In this document: positions 1 to 9,386 of the stretch, in pieces
Layout of the letters: every line of letters begins with the position of its first letter
How positions within the stretch are numbered: the first letter of the stretch is position 1
Source of the DNA: Desulfobacteraceae bacterium
GTDB taxonomy: Bacteria > Desulfobacterota > Desulfobacteria > Desulfobacterales > JAABSP01
Assembly (NCBI GenBank): GCA_011389855.1
Contig: JAABTM010000013.1
Location: 1 to 37,636 of the forward strand
Reading direction: 5' to 3'
Length of the DNA stretch: 37,636 bases
The notes under the pieces: generated by a model
Seen by the model: only the letters and a program-made list of their open reading frames with translations
Databases searched by the model: none
What the model was told of the DNA's origin: nothing
Position numbers and translations under genes: made by a program

Positions 1-134
1 TGATGCCCGGCGACAACGTGACCATCGAAGCGACCTTGATCACGCCAATCGCCATGGAAAAAGAGCTGCGGTTCGCCATCCGCGAGGGCGGCCGGACCGT
101 GGGCGCGGGCGTCGTCAGCGACATCATTGAGTAA
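1..134 (+). CDS. tuf: Elongation factor Tu, C-terminal end (partial)
   Basis: Only the last 44 codons are in the window; the 5' part lies off the left edge. The visible residues include [22 protein letters not shown] and the terminal VVSDIIE, which are the conserved end of EF-Tu domain III. EF-Tu delivers aminoacyl-tRNA to the ribosome as a GTP complex. Position just ahead of rpsJ is the usual str-S10 junction, with 18 bases between the tuf stop and the preferred rpsJ start, so the two are probably co-transcribed. Confidence 0.95.
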   Translation, partial: MPGDNVTIEATLITPIAMEKELRFAIREGGRTVGAGVVSDIIE

Positions 135-152
135 ATTGATATGGAAGGCATG

Positions 153-458
153 ATGAACACCAAAATTCGGATCAGGCTGAAGGCATACGACCACAAGCTG
201 TTGGACCAGTCGTCATCGGACATCGTGGATACGGCCAACAAGACGGGCGCAAAAGTGGTGGGGCCCATACCGCTGCCGACCAAGATCAACAAGGTCTGCG
301 TCCTCCGGTCGCCCCATATCGATAAAAAGTCCCGCGAGCAGTTCGAGATGCGGACCCACAAGCGGCTTTTGGACATCCTGGAGCCGACCCAGCAGACGGT
401 GGATGCGCTGATGAAGCTGGATCTGTCCCCCGGCGTCGATGTGGAGATCAAACTCTAG
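153..458 (+). CDS. rpsJ: 30S ribosomal protein S10 (NusE)
   Basis: The 101-residue product starts [20 protein letters not shown] and carries [11 protein letters not shown] and [19 protein letters not shown], diagnostic for S10. It sits in the 30S head and also acts as NusE in transcription antitermination. I chose the ATG at 153 because GGAAGG at 143-148 is a good ribosome binding site for it; in-frame ATGs at 141 and 150 would add only one to four residues. It opens the S10 operon, and rplC follows after 19 bases. Confidence 0.96.
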   Translation: MNTKIRIRLKAYDHKLLDQSSSDIVDTANKTGAKVVGPIPLPTKINKVCVLRSPHIDKKSREQFEMRTHKRLLDILEPTQQTVDALMKLDLSPGVDVEIKL

Positions 459-477
459 GATTGGGAGCGAAAGCGTC

Positions 478-1125
478 ATGAGCAAAGGAATGTTGGGAAA
501 AAAGCTGGGGATGACGGGTTTCTTCGCCCCGGACGGGCGATATGTGCCGGTGACCATTATTCAGACGGGGCCCTGCGTGGTGACCCAGGTCAAGACCGAG
601 GCCACCGACGGATACAACGCCCTTCAATTGGGGTTTGAAGAGAAAAAGCCGTCCCGGGTCAACAAACCCCGGAAGGGACACATGGCCAAAAGCGGCGAAG
701 CCTGCTTTGCCCATTTAAAAGAGGTGCCGGTGGCGGAACCGGGCGAGTATAGCGTCGGCCAGACCCTGACGACGGAACTGTTTCAGATCGGCGACCGGGT
801 GACGGTCACCGGCCGCACCAAAGGCCGGGGCTTTTCCGGAGTCATCAAGCGTCACGGGTTCCACGGGGGCCGAAAAACCCACGGCAGCAAATGTTACCGG
901 ATTCCAGGGTCCATCGGGTGCAGCGCCTGGCCCGCCAAGGTCATCAAGGGCAAAAAACTTCCCGGCCAGTACGGCAACGAACGGAAGACCGTCCGGAACC
1001 TTGAAGTCGTCGATATTCGGGCCAAGGACAACATCCTGCTGGTCAAAGGGCCGGTGCCGGGCTCGAAATCGGGACTCGTCATGCTGAAAAAGGCCGAAGC
1101 GGCCGCGGCCGCCGGTCGCGGTTGA
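478..1125 (+). CDS. rplC: 50S ribosomal protein L3
   Basis: The 215-residue protein begins MSKGMLGKKLGMTGFFAP and contains GRTKGRGFSGVIKRHGF and HGSKCYRIPGSIG, the L3 core that reaches toward the peptidyl transferase centre. The ATG at 478 is used because GGGAG lies about ten bases upstream and the homologous N-terminus starts there; an open frame back to 439 runs into rpsJ. The end is Ala-rich. L3 is an early 50S assembly protein and lies in its standard place between S10 and L4. Confidence 0.96.
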   Translation: MSKGMLGKKLGMTGFFAPDGRYVPVTIIQTGPCVVTQVKTEATDGYNALQLGFEEKKPSRVNKPRKGHMAKSGEACFAHLKEVPVAEPGEYSVGQTLTTELFQIGDRVTVTGRTKGRGFSGVIKRHGFHGGRKTHGSKCYRIPGSIGCSAWPAKVIKGKKLPGQYGNERKTVRNLEVVDIRAKDNILLVKGPVPGSKSGLVMLKKAEAAAAAGRG

Positions 1126-1167
1126 ACCGACGCAATGAATTGATAACCTGATTGGATGAGTATCGAT

Positions 1168-1791
1168 ATGGCTGTCGTAGATGTGATCAACAGTAAGGGA
1201 GAGAATGTGTCGCAGGTGACCCTGTCCGAAGCGATCTTCGACGTCCCTCTAAAAGAGAGCGTTCTGCACGATGTCGTGAGAATGCAGATGGCCCGCCGAC
1301 GGTCGGGAACCGCCGCGGTCAAGCATCGAAGCGATGTCGCGGGGAGCACGAAGAAGCTCTTTCGTCAGAAAGGGACCGGCCGCGCCCGGCGGGGCAATAT
1401 CAAATCTCCCCTGCTGAGAGGCGGCGGCTCGGTCTTCGGTCCGGACCCGCGCTCTTATGATTTCCCCGTTCCCAAAAAGGTTCGGCGGCTGGCCCTCAAG
1501 ATGGCCCTGAGCGCCAAGCTCCGGGATGCCCGGCTGACCGTCATCGACGGGTTCGAGCTAAGCCGGGTCAAAACCCGGGACTTCGTCGGGATTCTTGCGA
1601 CCATCGGCAAACCGGGCGGATTGATCGTCACCAACGGAAAGAACGACGCGCTCAAGCTTTCCGCCCGGAATGTGCCGGGGGTAAAGGTGCTGTCGGCCGA
1701 CGGGCTCAACGTGTACGACCTGCTCCGGTACCCGGAGCTGATTCTGGTGGAAGAGGCCGTCGGCGCCATCGAAGGGAGGCTGTCCAAATGA
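1168..1791 (+). CDS. rplD: 50S ribosomal protein L4
   Basis: The 207-residue protein carries the L4 signature loop [16 protein letters not shown] and the preceding [14 protein letters not shown], which enters the nascent-peptide tunnel. I prefer the ATG at 1168 ([11 protein letters not shown]) because GGATGAG at 1154-1160 is seven bases upstream; an in-frame ATG at 1156 has no visible site. In enterobacteria L4 represses its own operon; no such leader can be judged here. The stop overlaps the rplW start in ATGA, implying translational coupling. Confidence 0.95.
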   Translation: MAVVDVINSKGENVSQVTLSEAIFDVPLKESVLHDVVRMQMARRRSGTAAVKHRSDVAGSTKKLFRQKGTGRARRGNIKSPLLRGGGSVFGPDPRSYDFPVPKKVRRLALKMALSAKLRDARLTVIDGFELSRVKTRDFVGILATIGKPGGLIVTNGKNDALKLSARNVPGVKVLSADGLNVYDLLRYPELILVEEAVGAIEGRLSK

Positions 1792-2075
1792 TCGACTACG
1801 GGATTATCAAACGGCCGCTGACAACGGAAAAAACGACGGTCCAGCGGGAGACCGACAACCAGTACACCTTTGAAGTTGATCGCCGCGCCAACCGGATCGA
1901 GATAAAACGGGCCGTCGAACAGATTTTCGAGGTGCGGGTGGACACCGTGCGGACCCAGCATGTCAAAGGCAAGATCAAAATGCGGGGCCGCATCCCGGGC
2001 AAGCGGAAAGACTGGAAAAAAGCGATCGTGACCCTGTCGGCCGGCGAACGGATCGATATCTTTGAAGGCGCATAG
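1788..2075 (+). CDS. rplW: 50S ribosomal protein L23
   Basis: The 95-residue protein has the family opening [14 protein letters not shown] and the RNA-binding strand [21 protein letters not shown]23 lies at the polypeptide exit and docks trigger factor and SRP. Length is typical for bacterial L23. The start codon overlaps the rplD stop by four bases, so translation is probably coupled. No unusual features are visible. Confidence 0.95.
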   Translation: MIDYGIIKRPLTTEKTTVQRETDNQYTFEVDRRANRIEIKRAVEQIFEVRVDTVRTQHVKGKIKMRGRIPGKRKDWKKAIVTLSAGERIDIFEGA

Positions 2076-2097
2076 AACGGAGTTTCGGGAGTAAAGC

Positions 2098-2925
2098 ATG
2101 GCGATAAAGAAAAGCAAACCCACATCTTCAGGCCGCCGGTTCCAGGGATACGCCGACAACGCGGAGATCACCCGGAAAACCCCTGAAAAGGGACTTCTGG
2201 AGGCGAACCGGAAAAAAGGCGGGCGAAACGTCCACGGCCGAATCACCTGCCGGCACCGTGGCGGCGGACACAAGCGCCACTACCGGATCATCGACTTCAA
2301 GCGCGACAAGGATGGCATTCCCGCCAAGGTCGCGACCATCGAATACGATCCCAACCGGAGCGCCCGGATCGCCCTGCTCCACTATGTGGACGGAGAGAAA
2401 CGGTACATCCTGGCCCCTGTCCGCCTGTCGGTGGGCGACACGGTGATGTCCGGCCCCGAGGCCGACATCAAACCCGGCAACGCCTTGCCTTTGGCCAGCA
2501 TCCCTTTAGGCACCCATGTCCACAATATCGAATTGCGGCTGGGGAAGGGCGGTCAGATCGTCCGGAGCGCCGGATCCTTTGCCCAGGTCATGGCCAAGGA
2601 GGACCGGTATGCGCTGGTCAAACTCCCCTCCGGCGAGGTTCGAAAGGTTCTGGGCAGATGCACGGCCACGATCGGGCAGGTGGGCAACGTGGTACATGAG
2701 AACATCTCTTTGGGCAAGGCCGGCAGGAAACGGTGGCTGGGCCGGCGTCCGGAAGTCCGCGGCGTGGCCATGAACCCGGTAGACCATCCCATGGGCGGCG
2801 GCGAAGGCCGCTCCTCGGGCGGCCGTCATCCCTGCTCGCCCTGGGGCAAACCCACCAAGGGCTATGTCACGCGGGTGAACAAAAGCACTGATCGCTATAT
2901 TGTCAAAAAGCGCACCAAGAAATAA
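2098..2925 (+). CDS. rplB: 50S ribosomal protein L2
   Basis: The 275-residue protein shows the L2 landmarks [20 protein letters not shown] near the N-terminus and [18 protein letters not shown] near the C-terminus, including the conserved His (VDHP) close to the peptidyl transferase centre. L2 is needed for subunit joining and peptide bond formation. Length is standard (273 in E. coli). It follows rplW after 22 bases with GGAGTTTCGGGAG upstream. Confidence 0.96.
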   Translation: MAIKKSKPTSSGRRFQGYADNAEITRKTPEKGLLEANRKKGGRNVHGRITCRHRGGGHKRHYRIIDFKRDKDGIPAKVATIEYDPNRSARIALLHYVDGEKRYILAPVRLSVGDTVMSGPEADIKPGNALPLASIPLGTHVHNIELRLGKGGQIVRSAGSFAQVMAKEDRYALVKLPSGEVRKVLGRCTATIGQVGNVVHENISLGKAGRKRWLGRRPEVRGVAMNPVDHPMGGGEGRSSGGRHPCSPWGKPTKGYVTRVNKSTDRYIVKKRTKK

Positions 2926-2939
2926 GTAAGGAAGAATCG

Positions 2940-3221
2940 ATGCCACGGTCGTTAAAAAAAGGTCCATACGTCGAAGATAAATTGATTGCGAAGATCGACG
3001 CCGCTCAGGGAAGCCGGTCCGGAAAGGTGATCAAAACCTGGTCCCGCCGGTCCACGATTCTCCCTGAAATGGTGGGGATCACGCTGGCGGTCCACAACGG
3101 CAAAAAGTTCGTCCCGGTCTTCGTGACGGAGAACATGGTCGGCCACAAGCTGGGCGAATTTTCCCCGACGCGGACGTTCTACGGACACGCCGGAGACAAG
3201 AAGTCCAAGCTGAAAAAGTAA
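2940..3221 (+). CDS. rpsS: 30S ribosomal protein S19
   Basis: The 93-residue protein begins [15 protein letters not shown] and ends around [20 protein letters not shown], both invariant for S19, a 30S head protein that pairs with S13 near the A site. Length matches the family. AAGGAAG lies just before the start. It is followed by an unusually long gap (121 bases) before rplV that holds two hairpins. Confidence 0.96.
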   Translation: MPRSLKKGPYVEDKLIAKIDAAQGSRSGKVIKTWSRRSTILPEMVGITLAVHNGKKFVPVFVTENMVGHKLGEFSPTRTFYGHAGDKKSKLKK

Positions 3222-3227
3222 CAGATG

Positions 3228-3277
3228 CCGATTGCAAAAGCGCCAATCGGAAAATTCAAGGGGGCCGGAACGGCCCC
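3228..3277 (+). promoter_or_regulatory. Two tandem hairpins in the rpsS-rplV gap
   Basis: Two stem-loops lie in this otherwise empty 121-base gap. CCGATTG (3228-3234) pairs with CAATCGG (3244-3250) around a nine-base loop. GGGGCCG (3261-3267) pairs with CGGCCCC (3271-3277) around GAA. No U-run follows, so a simple intrinsic terminator is unlikely. Processing, mRNA stabilisation or attenuation are possible roles; this is inference from pairing only. Confidence 0.5.
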
Positions 3278-3342
3278 TTCTACGGTGAGCCGTTGAAACC
3301 CATCGGCGCCGCCGGTTAAACGTTATGATAGGGGTGTCTGTC

Positions 3343-3678
3343 ATGGAGGTAAAAGCGGTTTTAAAATATGCGCGGATTTCGCCGCAGAAGGTTCGCAAAC
3401 TGGTGGGCGCCGTCAAGGGACAGCCGGTCGAAGACAGTCTGAACAGATTGAAGTTCATGCCGCAGAAGGGGGCCGGGATCCTCGAAAAGATCGTCCGGTC
3501 CGCGGTGGCCAACGCCGATCAGTACAGCCTCGACGTCGATTCCCTAGTGGTCCGCAACATTATCGCCGACAATGGGCCCACGTTGAAGCGGTTTCGGGCG
3601 AGAGCCCGCGGCAGGGGAACGCGGATACTCAAAAGAACGTCTCACATCACGGTCATTTTGGCAGAAGATTCGGTCTAG
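3343..3678 (+). CDS. rplV: 50S ribosomal protein L22
   Basis: The 111-residue protein starts [20 protein letters not shown] and ends with [16 protein letters not shown], the beta-hairpin that lines the exit tunnel. I chose the ATG at 3343, which has GGGGTG at 3331-3336 and gives the usual length of about 110; an in-frame ATG at 3325 would add six residues. The gene is preceded by the two-hairpin gap and followed after 21 bases by rpsC. Confidence 0.95.
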   Translation: MEVKAVLKYARISPQKVRKLVGAVKGQPVEDSLNRLKFMPQKGAGILEKIVRSAVANADQYSLDVDSLVVRNIIADNGPTLKRFRARARGRGTRILKRTSHITVILAEDSV

Positions 3679-3699
3679 ACAAAAAAGGAGGAAACAAGC

Positions 3700-4362
3700 T
3701 TGGGCCAGAAAGTTAATCCCATAGGGCTGAGACTCGGTATTGTAAAAACCTGGGAATCACGATGGTACGCCGATCGAAATTATGCGGCTTACATCCTGGA
3801 GGATGATAAGATCCGCAAATTCATCAAAAACAAACTCTACCATGCGGGCATTGCCAGGATAGAGATCGAACGCTCGTCCAAGCGCGTCAGGCTCCGAATC
3901 TATACGGCTCGACCGGGCATCGTTATCGGTAAAAAGGGATCCGAGATCGAACTCCTCAAACGGGAGTTGGAAAAAATGATCTCCCAAGAGGTTCTCATCG
4001 ATATTCAGGAAGTGCGCAAGCCGGAAATCGACGCCCAGCTGGTGGCGGAAAACGTGGCGCTCCAGATTGTCCGCCGGGTGGCCTTTCGCCGGGCCATGAA
4101 GCGCGGCGTCTCATCGGCCATGCGCTTTGGCGCCAAAGGCGTCAAAATCATCTGCTCCGGCCGCCTGGGCGGCGCCGAAATGGCCCGGACCGAATGGTAC
4201 CGGGAGGGACGGGTGCCCTTGCACACCCTCCGGGCGGACATTGATTACGGCTTTGCCGCGGCCAGGACCACCTACGGCACGGTCGGGGTCAAGGTCTTCA
4301 TCTTCAAAGGCGAGATCCTGAAAAAAGATACCCTCGAAGCGGCCATGGGACAGCAGCAGTAG
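3700..4362 (+). CDS. rpsC: 30S ribosomal protein S3
   Basis: The 220-residue protein begins [19 protein letters not shown] after the initiator and carries the KH-domain motif [15 protein letters not shown], followed by the S3 C-domain ([20 protein letters not shown]). S3 lines the mRNA entry channel. The start is TTG at 3700, supported by a near-perfect AAGGAGG at 3686-3692; no in-frame ATG matches the family N-terminus. Length is close to the usual 210-235. Confidence 0.96.
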   Translation: MGQKVNPIGLRLGIVKTWESRWYADRNYAAYILEDDKIRKFIKNKLYHAGIARIEIERSSKRVRLRIYTARPGIVIGKKGSEIELLKRELEKMISQEVLIDIQEVRKPEIDAQLVAENVALQIVRRVAFRRAMKRGVSSAMRFGAKGVKIICSGRLGGAEMARTEWYREGRVPLHTLRADIDYGFAAARTTYGTVGVKVFIFKGEILKKDTLEAAMGQQQ

Positions 4363-4411
4363 GTTGGATGATCACCGCGGGCCGCTTTAAGATTCGATAG
4401 GAGACAGTGGA

Positions 4412-4828
4412 ATGTTAAGTCCCAAAAAGGTCAAGTTTCGCAAACAGCAGAGAGGCAGAATGACGGGCCTCGCCAATAGGGGGTCTTCTTTGACTTTCGG
4501 CGAGTACGGCCTTCAGGCCGTCGAATGCGGGAAAATCACCTCCAAGCAGATCGAAGCGGCGCGTATCGCCATGACCCGCCATGTAAAGAGGGGCGGGAAG
4601 ATGTGGATACGGATCTTTCCGGACAAGCCCTTCACCAAAAAGCCCGCCGAAGTCCGGATGGGCAAAGGCAAAGGCGCTCCCGAAGGATGGCAGGCCGTGA
4701 TCAAGCCGGGCAGAATGCTCTACGAAATGGCGGGTGTTCCCAGGGAGTTGGCCAAGGAGGCGCTTCGGCTCGCGTCCCATAAGCTTCCGGTTAAAACGCG
4801 ATTCGTCGAGAGGAGCGTGGCACAATGA
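4412..4828 (+). CDS. rplP: 50S ribosomal protein L16
   Basis: The 138-residue protein has the family N-terminus [18 protein letters not shown] and the internal [20 protein letters not shown]16 organises the A-site region of 23S rRNA and is a late 50S assembly factor. Length is standard. AGGAGA lies ahead of the ATG. The stop overlaps the rpmC start (ATGA, 4825-4828). Confidence 0.96.
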   Translation: MLSPKKVKFRKQQRGRMTGLANRGSSLTFGEYGLQAVECGKITSKQIEAARIAMTRHVKRGGKMWIRIFPDKPFTKKPAEVRMGKGKGAPEGWQAVIKPGRMLYEMAGVPRELAKEALRLASHKLPVKTRFVERSVAQ

Positions 4829-5022
4829 AGGTAAGCGAAATCAGGGATATGAGTCCGGACGAAATGCGGGAAAAGATGGTGTCTCTGGAAGAGGAGTTGT
4901 TCAATCTCCGGTTTCAACACGGCATCGGCCAGTTGGAGAATCCGAAGAAGATGCAGCACCTTCGCCGGGACATCGCGCGGTTCAAGACGGTCCTCAACGA
5001 TATCGCCAGAGAGTCTAAATAG
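4825..5022 (+). CDS. rpmC: 50S ribosomal protein L29
   Basis: This small 65-residue helical hairpin protein contains [20 protein letters not shown], the L29 signature, and the basic helix [13 protein letters not shown]. It binds near the exit tunnel beside L23. Length is normal (60-70). It overlaps rplP by four bases and is followed by rpsQ after 12 bases, so coupling with both is likely. Confidence 0.95.
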   Translation: MKVSEIRDMSPDEMREKMVSLEEELFNLRFQHGIGQLENPKKMQHLRRDIARFKTVLNDIARESK

Positions 5023-5034
5023 GTAGGAAGCGCC

Positions 5035-5292
5035 ATGAAAACACGAGGAATGAAGAGGCAGATGGTGGGGAAGATCGTCAAGGATCGGATGGACAAGACG
5101 GTCGTCGTTCGGATCGAGCGGATGGTGAAACACCGATTCTACCACAAATATATTCGAAGACGCGCCACTTATGCCGCCCATGACGAACGGAACGAGTGCA
5201 AGATCGGCGACAAGGTCGTCATCACCGAATCGAGGCCGTTGAGCAAAACCAAAAGATGGCGGGTCGCCCGTGTCTTGGAAAAAGCCGTTTAA
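5035..5292 (+). CDS. rpsQ: 30S ribosomal protein S17
   Basis: The 85-residue OB-fold protein shows GKIVKDRMDKTVVVRIER, then VKHRFYHKYIRR and the end SKTKRWRVARVLEKAV, all typical of S17, a primary 16S rRNA binder. TAGGTAGG precedes the ATG. Length is standard. No irregularities were seen. Confidence 0.95.
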   Translation: MKTRGMKRQMVGKIVKDRMDKTVVVRIERMVKHRFYHKYIRRRATYAAHDERNECKIGDKVVITESRPLSKTKRWRVARVLEKAV

Positions 5293-5312
5293 AGGGATAA
5301 GGGATAGCGAAA

Positions 5313-5681
5313 ATGATTCAGGCAGAATCCAGATTGAAAGTGGCGGACAATTCAGGGGCCAAGGTGCTCTACTGCATCAAGGTGCTCGGCGGCTCGCGCA
5401 GACGGTACGCCAGAATCGGCGACATCATCGTGGTCTCGGTCAAAGAGGCCATTCCCAACGCCAAGGTGAAAAAGGGCGACGTCCTGAAGGCCGTCGTGGT
5501 GCGGACCAAAAAGGAGCTGCGCCGGCCCGACGGTTCACTGATCCGGTTCGACGACAATTCGGCCGTTCTCATCAACCAGCACCGCGAGCCCATCGGCACC
5601 CGTATCTTCGGACCTGTTGCAAGAGAACTCAGAGCCAAGCGTTTTATGAAGATCATATCCCTTGCACCGGAGGTGCTGTAA
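5313..5681 (+). CDS. rplN: 50S ribosomal protein L14
   Basis: The 122-residue protein begins [19 protein letters not shown] and contains [21 protein letters not shown], the conserved L14 core. L14 forms an intersubunit bridge and is the docking point of the silencing factor RsfS. Length is exactly typical (122). It leads the spc part of the cluster, ahead of rplX. Confidence 0.96.
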   Translation: MIQAESRLKVADNSGAKVLYCIKVLGGSRRRYARIGDIIVVSVKEAIPNAKVKKGDVLKAVVVRTKKELRRPDGSLIRFDDNSAVLINQHREPIGTRIFGPVARELRAKRFMKIISLAPEVL

Positions 5682-5726
5682 GCATCTTTCGGCGGCCAGC
5701 GGGTTGCCCTGTGGAGAAGACAGATC

Positions 5727-6056
5727 ATGCAGAAACAAAAGTCCAGTTTAAAAAAAGATGACACCGTCAAGGTGATTGCCGGGAAAGACAAAGGCAAGAT
5801 CAGAAAGGTGCTCAAGGCCGCCAACAAAAAGAACCGCGTGCTCGTCGAGAAAGTCAATATGGTCAAGCACCACAGGCGGCCCGACGCCCAGATGAAACAG
5901 GGCGGCATCGTTGAAGCCGAAGCGCCCATTCACGCGTCCAACCTCATGCTGATGTGCACCAAGTGCAACTCCCCCATTCGGGTTAAGATGCAACGGCTGG
6001 ATGACGGGAAGAAGGTCCGGGTTTGCCGGAAGTGCAATGAGATCATCGACAGTTAG
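5727..6056 (+). CDS. rplX: 50S ribosomal protein L24
   Basis: The 109-residue protein has an N-terminal KOW motif ([16 protein letters not shown]) and the L24 core [14 protein letters not shown]. The C-terminal part has two CxxC pairs (CTKC and CRKC), a potential zinc knuckle found in many L24 proteins but absent from E. coli. L24 initiates 50S assembly. TGGAGAAG precedes the ATG. Confidence 0.95.
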   Translation: MQKQKSSLKKDDTVKVIAGKDKGKIRKVLKAANKKNRVLVEKVNMVKHHRRPDAQMKQGGIVEAEAPIHASNLMLMCTKCNSPIRVKMQRLDDGKKVRVCRKCNEIIDS

Positions 6057-6081
6057 ATCGACCGGGTGAGGGAGGAGTGAC

Positions 6082-6621
6082 ATGTCGCAACTGAGAAAAC
6101 AATACGAAGAGACGGTCGCCCCCAAGCTGATCGAGACCTTCGGGTTCAAGAACAGCATGGAGGTTCCCAGACTCGAAAAGATCGTGCTGAACATGGGGCT
6201 TGGGGATGCGATCCAGAATATCAAATTGATCGATACGGCCACCGCGGAATTGAAGATGATCGCCGGCCAGCAGCCGGTCGTGACTCGGGCCAAACGGTCC
6301 ATCGCCGCATTCAAGCTCCGGGTCGGGATGCCCATCGGCGTCATGGTGACGCTGCGTCGGAAGCGGATGTACGATTTCCTGAACAAGCTCGTCAACGTGG
6401 CCTTGCCCCGGGTGCGCGACTTCAGGGGCATATCGGGCAAGGCGTTCGACGGCCAGGGAAACTACTCCCTGGGCATCAAGGAGCACATCATTTTCCCTGA
6501 GATCGATTACGATAAAATCGATGAGATCAAGGGGATGAACGTATCGATCGTTACCACGGCCAAAACCAACGAGCAGGGAAAGGAACTCCTCAAGCTCTTG
6601 GGGATGCCGTTCCGAAATTAA
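6082..6621 (+). CDS. rplE: 50S ribosomal protein L5
   Basis: The 179-residue protein has [20 protein letters not shown] near the N-terminus and AIAAFKLR-type RNA-contact residues, ending with [15 protein letters not shown]5 binds 5S rRNA and contacts S13 across the subunit interface. Length is standard (179). The ribosome binding site is GAGGGAGGAG at 6068-6077. Confidence 0.96.
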   Translation: MSQLRKQYEETVAPKLIETFGFKNSMEVPRLEKIVLNMGLGDAIQNIKLIDTATAELKMIAGQQPVVTRAKRSIAAFKLRVGMPIGVMVTLRRKRMYDFLNKLVNVALPRVRDFRGISGKAFDGQGNYSLGIKEHIIFPEIDYDKIDEIKGMNVSIVTTAKTNEQGKELLKLLGMPFRN

Positions 6622-6639
6622 GAGGTCAAGGAGGCGGAT

Positions 6640-6825
6640 GTGGCGAAAAAATCGCTGAGGATGAAGGCCAATAGAAAGCCCAAGTTCAAGGTCAGGTCCT
6701 ACAATCGGTGTCCGATTTGCGGCAGGCCGAGGGGGTTTCTGAGAAAATACGGCATCTGCCGGATCTGCTTCCGGAACCTGGCTTCGGAGGGCAAACTGCC
6801 GGGCGTCATCAAATCGAGCTGGTAG
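6640..6825 (+). CDS. rpsN: 30S ribosomal protein S14, zinc-binding type
   Basis: This 61-residue S14 is of the short C+ (type Z) class: the motif [20 protein letters not shown] contains both CxxC pairs for zinc. It binds in the 30S head. The start is GTG at 6640, preceded by AAGGAGG at 6628-6634. No zinc-free long paralogue is present in this window, so a zinc-starvation switch cannot be inferred. Confidence 0.95.
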   Translation: MAKKSLRMKANRKPKFKVRSYNRCPICGRPRGFLRKYGICRICFRNLASEGKLPGVIKSSW

Positions 6826-6878
6826 AGATCGATTAGGTCAGAGCCGAACAACAACGTGAGAAATCGACGGAGAAAACG

Positions 6879-7274
6879 ATGTCAATAACTGATCCCATTG
6901 CGGATATGTTGACCCGAATCCGGAATGCGGGGCGGGCGAAATTCAATAGTACGGACATCCCCGGGTCCAAGCTCAAGGTCGCCATGGCCAAGGTGCTCAA
7001 GGAAGAGGGCTACATCCGCAACTTTAAGTTCGTCAAGGACGGAAAGCAGGGGGTTCTTCGGGTGTATCTGAGATACCACGAAGGGACCAATGCTATCTAT
7101 CGGATGGAACGGGTGAGCAAGCCGAGCCGCCGCGTGTATGTCAAAAGCGAGGACATCGCCCCCGTTTATAACGGAACCGGCATTGCGATTCTCTCCACAT
7201 CCCGGGGCGTCATGGCGGACCGGCGTGCGAAGGCGGATAACCTCGGCGGAGAAGTTCTCTGCAAGATCTGGTAA
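6879..7274 (+). CDS. rpsH: 30S ribosomal protein S8
   Basis: The 131-residue protein opens with MSITDPIADMLTRIRNAGRA and ends GVMADRRAKADNLGGEVLCKIW, both diagnostic of S8, a primary 16S rRNA binder in the platform. In E. coli S8 represses the spc operon by binding near rplE; the sequence here was not folded to test this. Length is typical. Confidence 0.96.
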   Translation: MSITDPIADMLTRIRNAGRAKFNSTDIPGSKLKVAMAKVLKEEGYIRNFKFVKDGKQGVLRVYLRYHEGTNAIYRMERVSKPSRRVYVKSEDIAPVYNGTGIAILSTSRGVMADRRAKADNLGGEVLCKIW

Positions 7275-7288
7275 GTTAGGAGAAAGCT

Positions 7289-7828
7289 ATGTCTCGAGTA
7301 GGAAAGAAACCGATTCCGATCCCAGCCAACACGAAGGTCGGGTACAAGGACGGACAGATCACGGTAGAGGGCCAGAAGGGAACCCTGTCCAGGCCGATTC
7401 CGCCCATGGTCGATCTCGACATCGAGAACGAGACCATTCGCGTGAGCGCGTTGAAGGACGATAAAAAGAGCGTGGCCATGCAGGGGCTGGCGCGCAGCCT
7501 GGTCGCCAACATGGTCGACGGGGTCAGCCGGGGCTTCGAGCGGCTGCTGGAGATCAACGGCATCGGGTACCGGTCGGAGGTCAGCGGCAAAACCATCGTC
7601 TTTCACCTGGGGTATTCCCACCCCATCAATTTCAATGTTCCCGAAGGCATTGACGTCGTCATCGAGAAGAACAATGTTTTAAAGCTTTCCGGCATCGACA
7701 AGGAGCTGTTGGGACACACGGCTGCGGCGATCCGTCGTTTGAGACCGCCCGAACCCTACAAAGGCAAAGGGGTCAAGTACGCGGAAGAATACGTTCAACG
7801 GAAGGCCGGGAAGACCGGTACGAAATAA
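7289..7828 (+). CDS. rplF: 50S ribosomal protein L6
   Basis: The 179-residue protein begins MSRVGKKPIPIPANTKVGYK and contains the C-terminal L6 signature RRLRPPEPYKGKGVKYAEE. Two duplicated L6 domains fit the length. L6 lies next to the sarcin-ricin loop and supports translation factor binding. It follows rpsH after 14 bases with TTAGGAGAAAG ahead of the start. Confidence 0.96.
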   Translation: MSRVGKKPIPIPANTKVGYKDGQITVEGQKGTLSRPIPPMVDLDIENETIRVSALKDDKKSVAMQGLARSLVANMVDGVSRGFERLLEINGIGYRSEVSGKTIVFHLGYSHPINFNVPEGIDVVIEKNNVLKLSGIDKELLGHTAAAIRRLRPPEPYKGKGVKYAEEYVQRKAGKTGTK

Positions 7829-7840
7829 GGATCTGAGATC

Positions 7841-8209
7841 ATGGGTTCTACGAATGTGAAAAAAGAGGCGCGACTGAAACGGAAACAGCGAATCCGGAAA
7901 AAGGTGGCCGGCAGCCAGGAACGGCCCCGATTGAGCGTGTTTCGCAGCTCCAAGCACATCTACGCCCAGGTTATCGATGATGTTCTGGGCCAGACCATCG
8001 TTGCGGCGTCCACCATGGAAAAGGCGGTCAAGGATAAGTCCGATTTCGAAAACAAAGTATCGAAAGCCTCCTACATCGGAAAACTGGTGGCGGAACGCGC
8101 CAAGGAAAAAGGGGTGTCGAACGTAGTGTTCGACCGTAACGGGTTCATGTACCACGGACGGGTCAAGGCCCTTTCCGACGGCGCCAGAGACGGTGGACTG
8201 AATTTCTAA
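7841..8209 (+). CDS. rplR: 50S ribosomal protein L18
   Basis: The 122-residue protein has a basic N-terminal tail ([20 protein letters not shown]), then [18 protein letters not shown] and the end [21 protein letters not shown]18 binds 5S rRNA with L5 and anchors it in the central protuberance. Length is standard (117-122). Confidence 0.95.
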   Translation: MGSTNVKKEARLKRKQRIRKKVAGSQERPRLSVFRSSKHIYAQVIDDVLGQTIVAASTMEKAVKDKSDFENKVSKASYIGKLVAERAKEKGVSNVVFDRNGFMYHGRVKALSDGARDGGLNF

Positions 8210-8224
8210 AGAGGAGGCAAGCCC

Positions 8225-8722
8225 TTGTTCAAGCATGACGCATCAGATGATAACCAACTGATCGATAAGGTTGTCCACATCAATCGGGTCGCCAAGGTGG
8301 TCAAAGGCGGGCGCCGGTTTTCCTTCTCGGCCATTGTGGTGGTTGGAGACGGAGAAGGCAACGTCGGGTTCGGTCTCGGAAAAGCCGGAGAGGTGCCCGA
8401 GGCGATCCGGAAGGGCGTCGAAAAGGCCAAGAAGACCATGATCGCGATTCCCCTGGTGGAAGGGACGATCCCCTTTGAAGTGGTGGGGAAATTCGGCGCC
8501 GGACGGGTTCTGTTGAAACCGGCGTCGGAGGGCACCGGCCTTATCGCCGGCGGCGCCGTTCGCGCGGTGCTGGAGGCGGTGGGCATTCAGAACATCCTGA
8601 CCAAGTGTCTGGGAACCAACAACCCGCACAATGTGGTGAAAGCGACCATGTCGGGCCTGGCGGAACTCCAGAGCCGGGCCGCGGTCGCCGCCAGACGGGG
8701 CAAACGCGCGGAAGAGCTGTAA
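8225..8722 (+). CDS. rpsE: 30S ribosomal protein S5
   Basis: The 165-residue protein includes the S5 signature [20 protein letters not shown] and [20 protein letters not shown], then the C-terminal domain with [14 protein letters not shown]5 shapes the decoding-site fidelity and the mRNA entry helicase. The start is TTG at 8225 with GAGGAGG at 8211-8217; there is no in-frame ATG before the conserved core. Confidence 0.95.
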   Translation: MFKHDASDDNQLIDKVVHINRVAKVVKGGRRFSFSAIVVVGDGEGNVGFGLGKAGEVPEAIRKGVEKAKKTMIAIPLVEGTIPFEVVGKFGAGRVLLKPASEGTGLIAGGAVRAVLEAVGIQNILTKCLGTNNPHNVVKATMSGLAELQSRAAVAARRGKRAEEL

Positions 8723-8754
8723 CCGGAGCGTCCTGTATAGAGGAGATCGGATCG

Positions 8755-8940
8755 ATGTTGAAAGTGACGCTGAAAAAGAGCATGATCGGACGGCCGGAGA
8801 AGCAACGCCAGATCCTGAGAGGCATGGGTTTGACGAAGTTGAACCGGACCGTGGAACTGAAGGATACGCCCGCCATCAGAGGCATGGTGAACGCCGTATC
8901 CCATATGGTGGACATGGAGGAGACGGGCGATGCAACTTAA
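8755..8940 (+). CDS. rpmD: 50S ribosomal protein L30
   Basis: The 61-residue product begins MLKVTLKKSMIGRPEKQRQI and contains MGLTKLNRTVELKDTPAIRG, the L30 core. AGAGGAGAT lies about ten bases upstream of the ATG at 8755; a longer open frame back to 8605 overlaps rpsE and is rejected. The 3' end overlaps the rplO start by 11 bases. Confidence 0.94.
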   Translation: MLKVTLKKSMIGRPEKQRQILRGMGLTKLNRTVELKDTPAIRGMVNAVSHMVDMEETGDAT

Positions 8941-9385
8941 CGAACTTAAACCAGCGCCGGGATCCCGCCGTCAACGCAAGCGGCTGGGCCGCGGCGTGGG
9001 GTCGGGGAACGGAAAGACGGCCGGAAGAGGGACCAAGGGACACAACAGCCGCTCCGGCGGGGGTGTGCGACCCGGTTACGAGGGCGGACAGATGCCCATC
9101 CACCGGCGCCTTCCCAAGCGCGGTTTTAAAAACCTGTTCAAAAAGACCGTCGTCGTGGTCAACGTCGGGGATCTGGTCCGCTTCGACGCCGACGCGGCTG
9201 TCGATGAGGCGGCGCTCCGGGCCAAAGGCCTGGTGAACGGCCGCTGCGACGCCGTCAAACTCCTGGCAAGCGGCGACATCGACCGACCCCTGACCGTGGA
9301 ACTCAATCTCGTGTCGGCCGCCGCCAGGGCGAAGATCGAAGCGGCCGGCGGACGGATCGAAACCGCAACCCCGGGTGAGGCATAG
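8930..9385 (+). CDS. rplO: 50S ribosomal protein L15
   Basis: The 151-residue protein opens [20 protein letters not shown], then [20 protein letters not shown], the Gly/Lys/Arg-rich extension that threads into 23S rRNA. It starts inside the end of rpmD (11-base overlap) with GGAGGAGACGGGCG just upstream. The 3' end abuts secY with one base between stop and the preferred secY start. Confidence 0.95.
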   Translation: MQLNELKPAPGSRRQRKRLGRGVGSGNGKTAGRGTKGHNSRSGGGVRPGYEGGQMPIHRRLPKRGFKNLFKKTVVVVNVGDLVRFDADAAVDEAALRAKGLVNGRCDAVKLLASGDIDRPLTVELNLVSAAARAKIEAAGGRIETATPGEA

Positions 9386-9386
9386 C

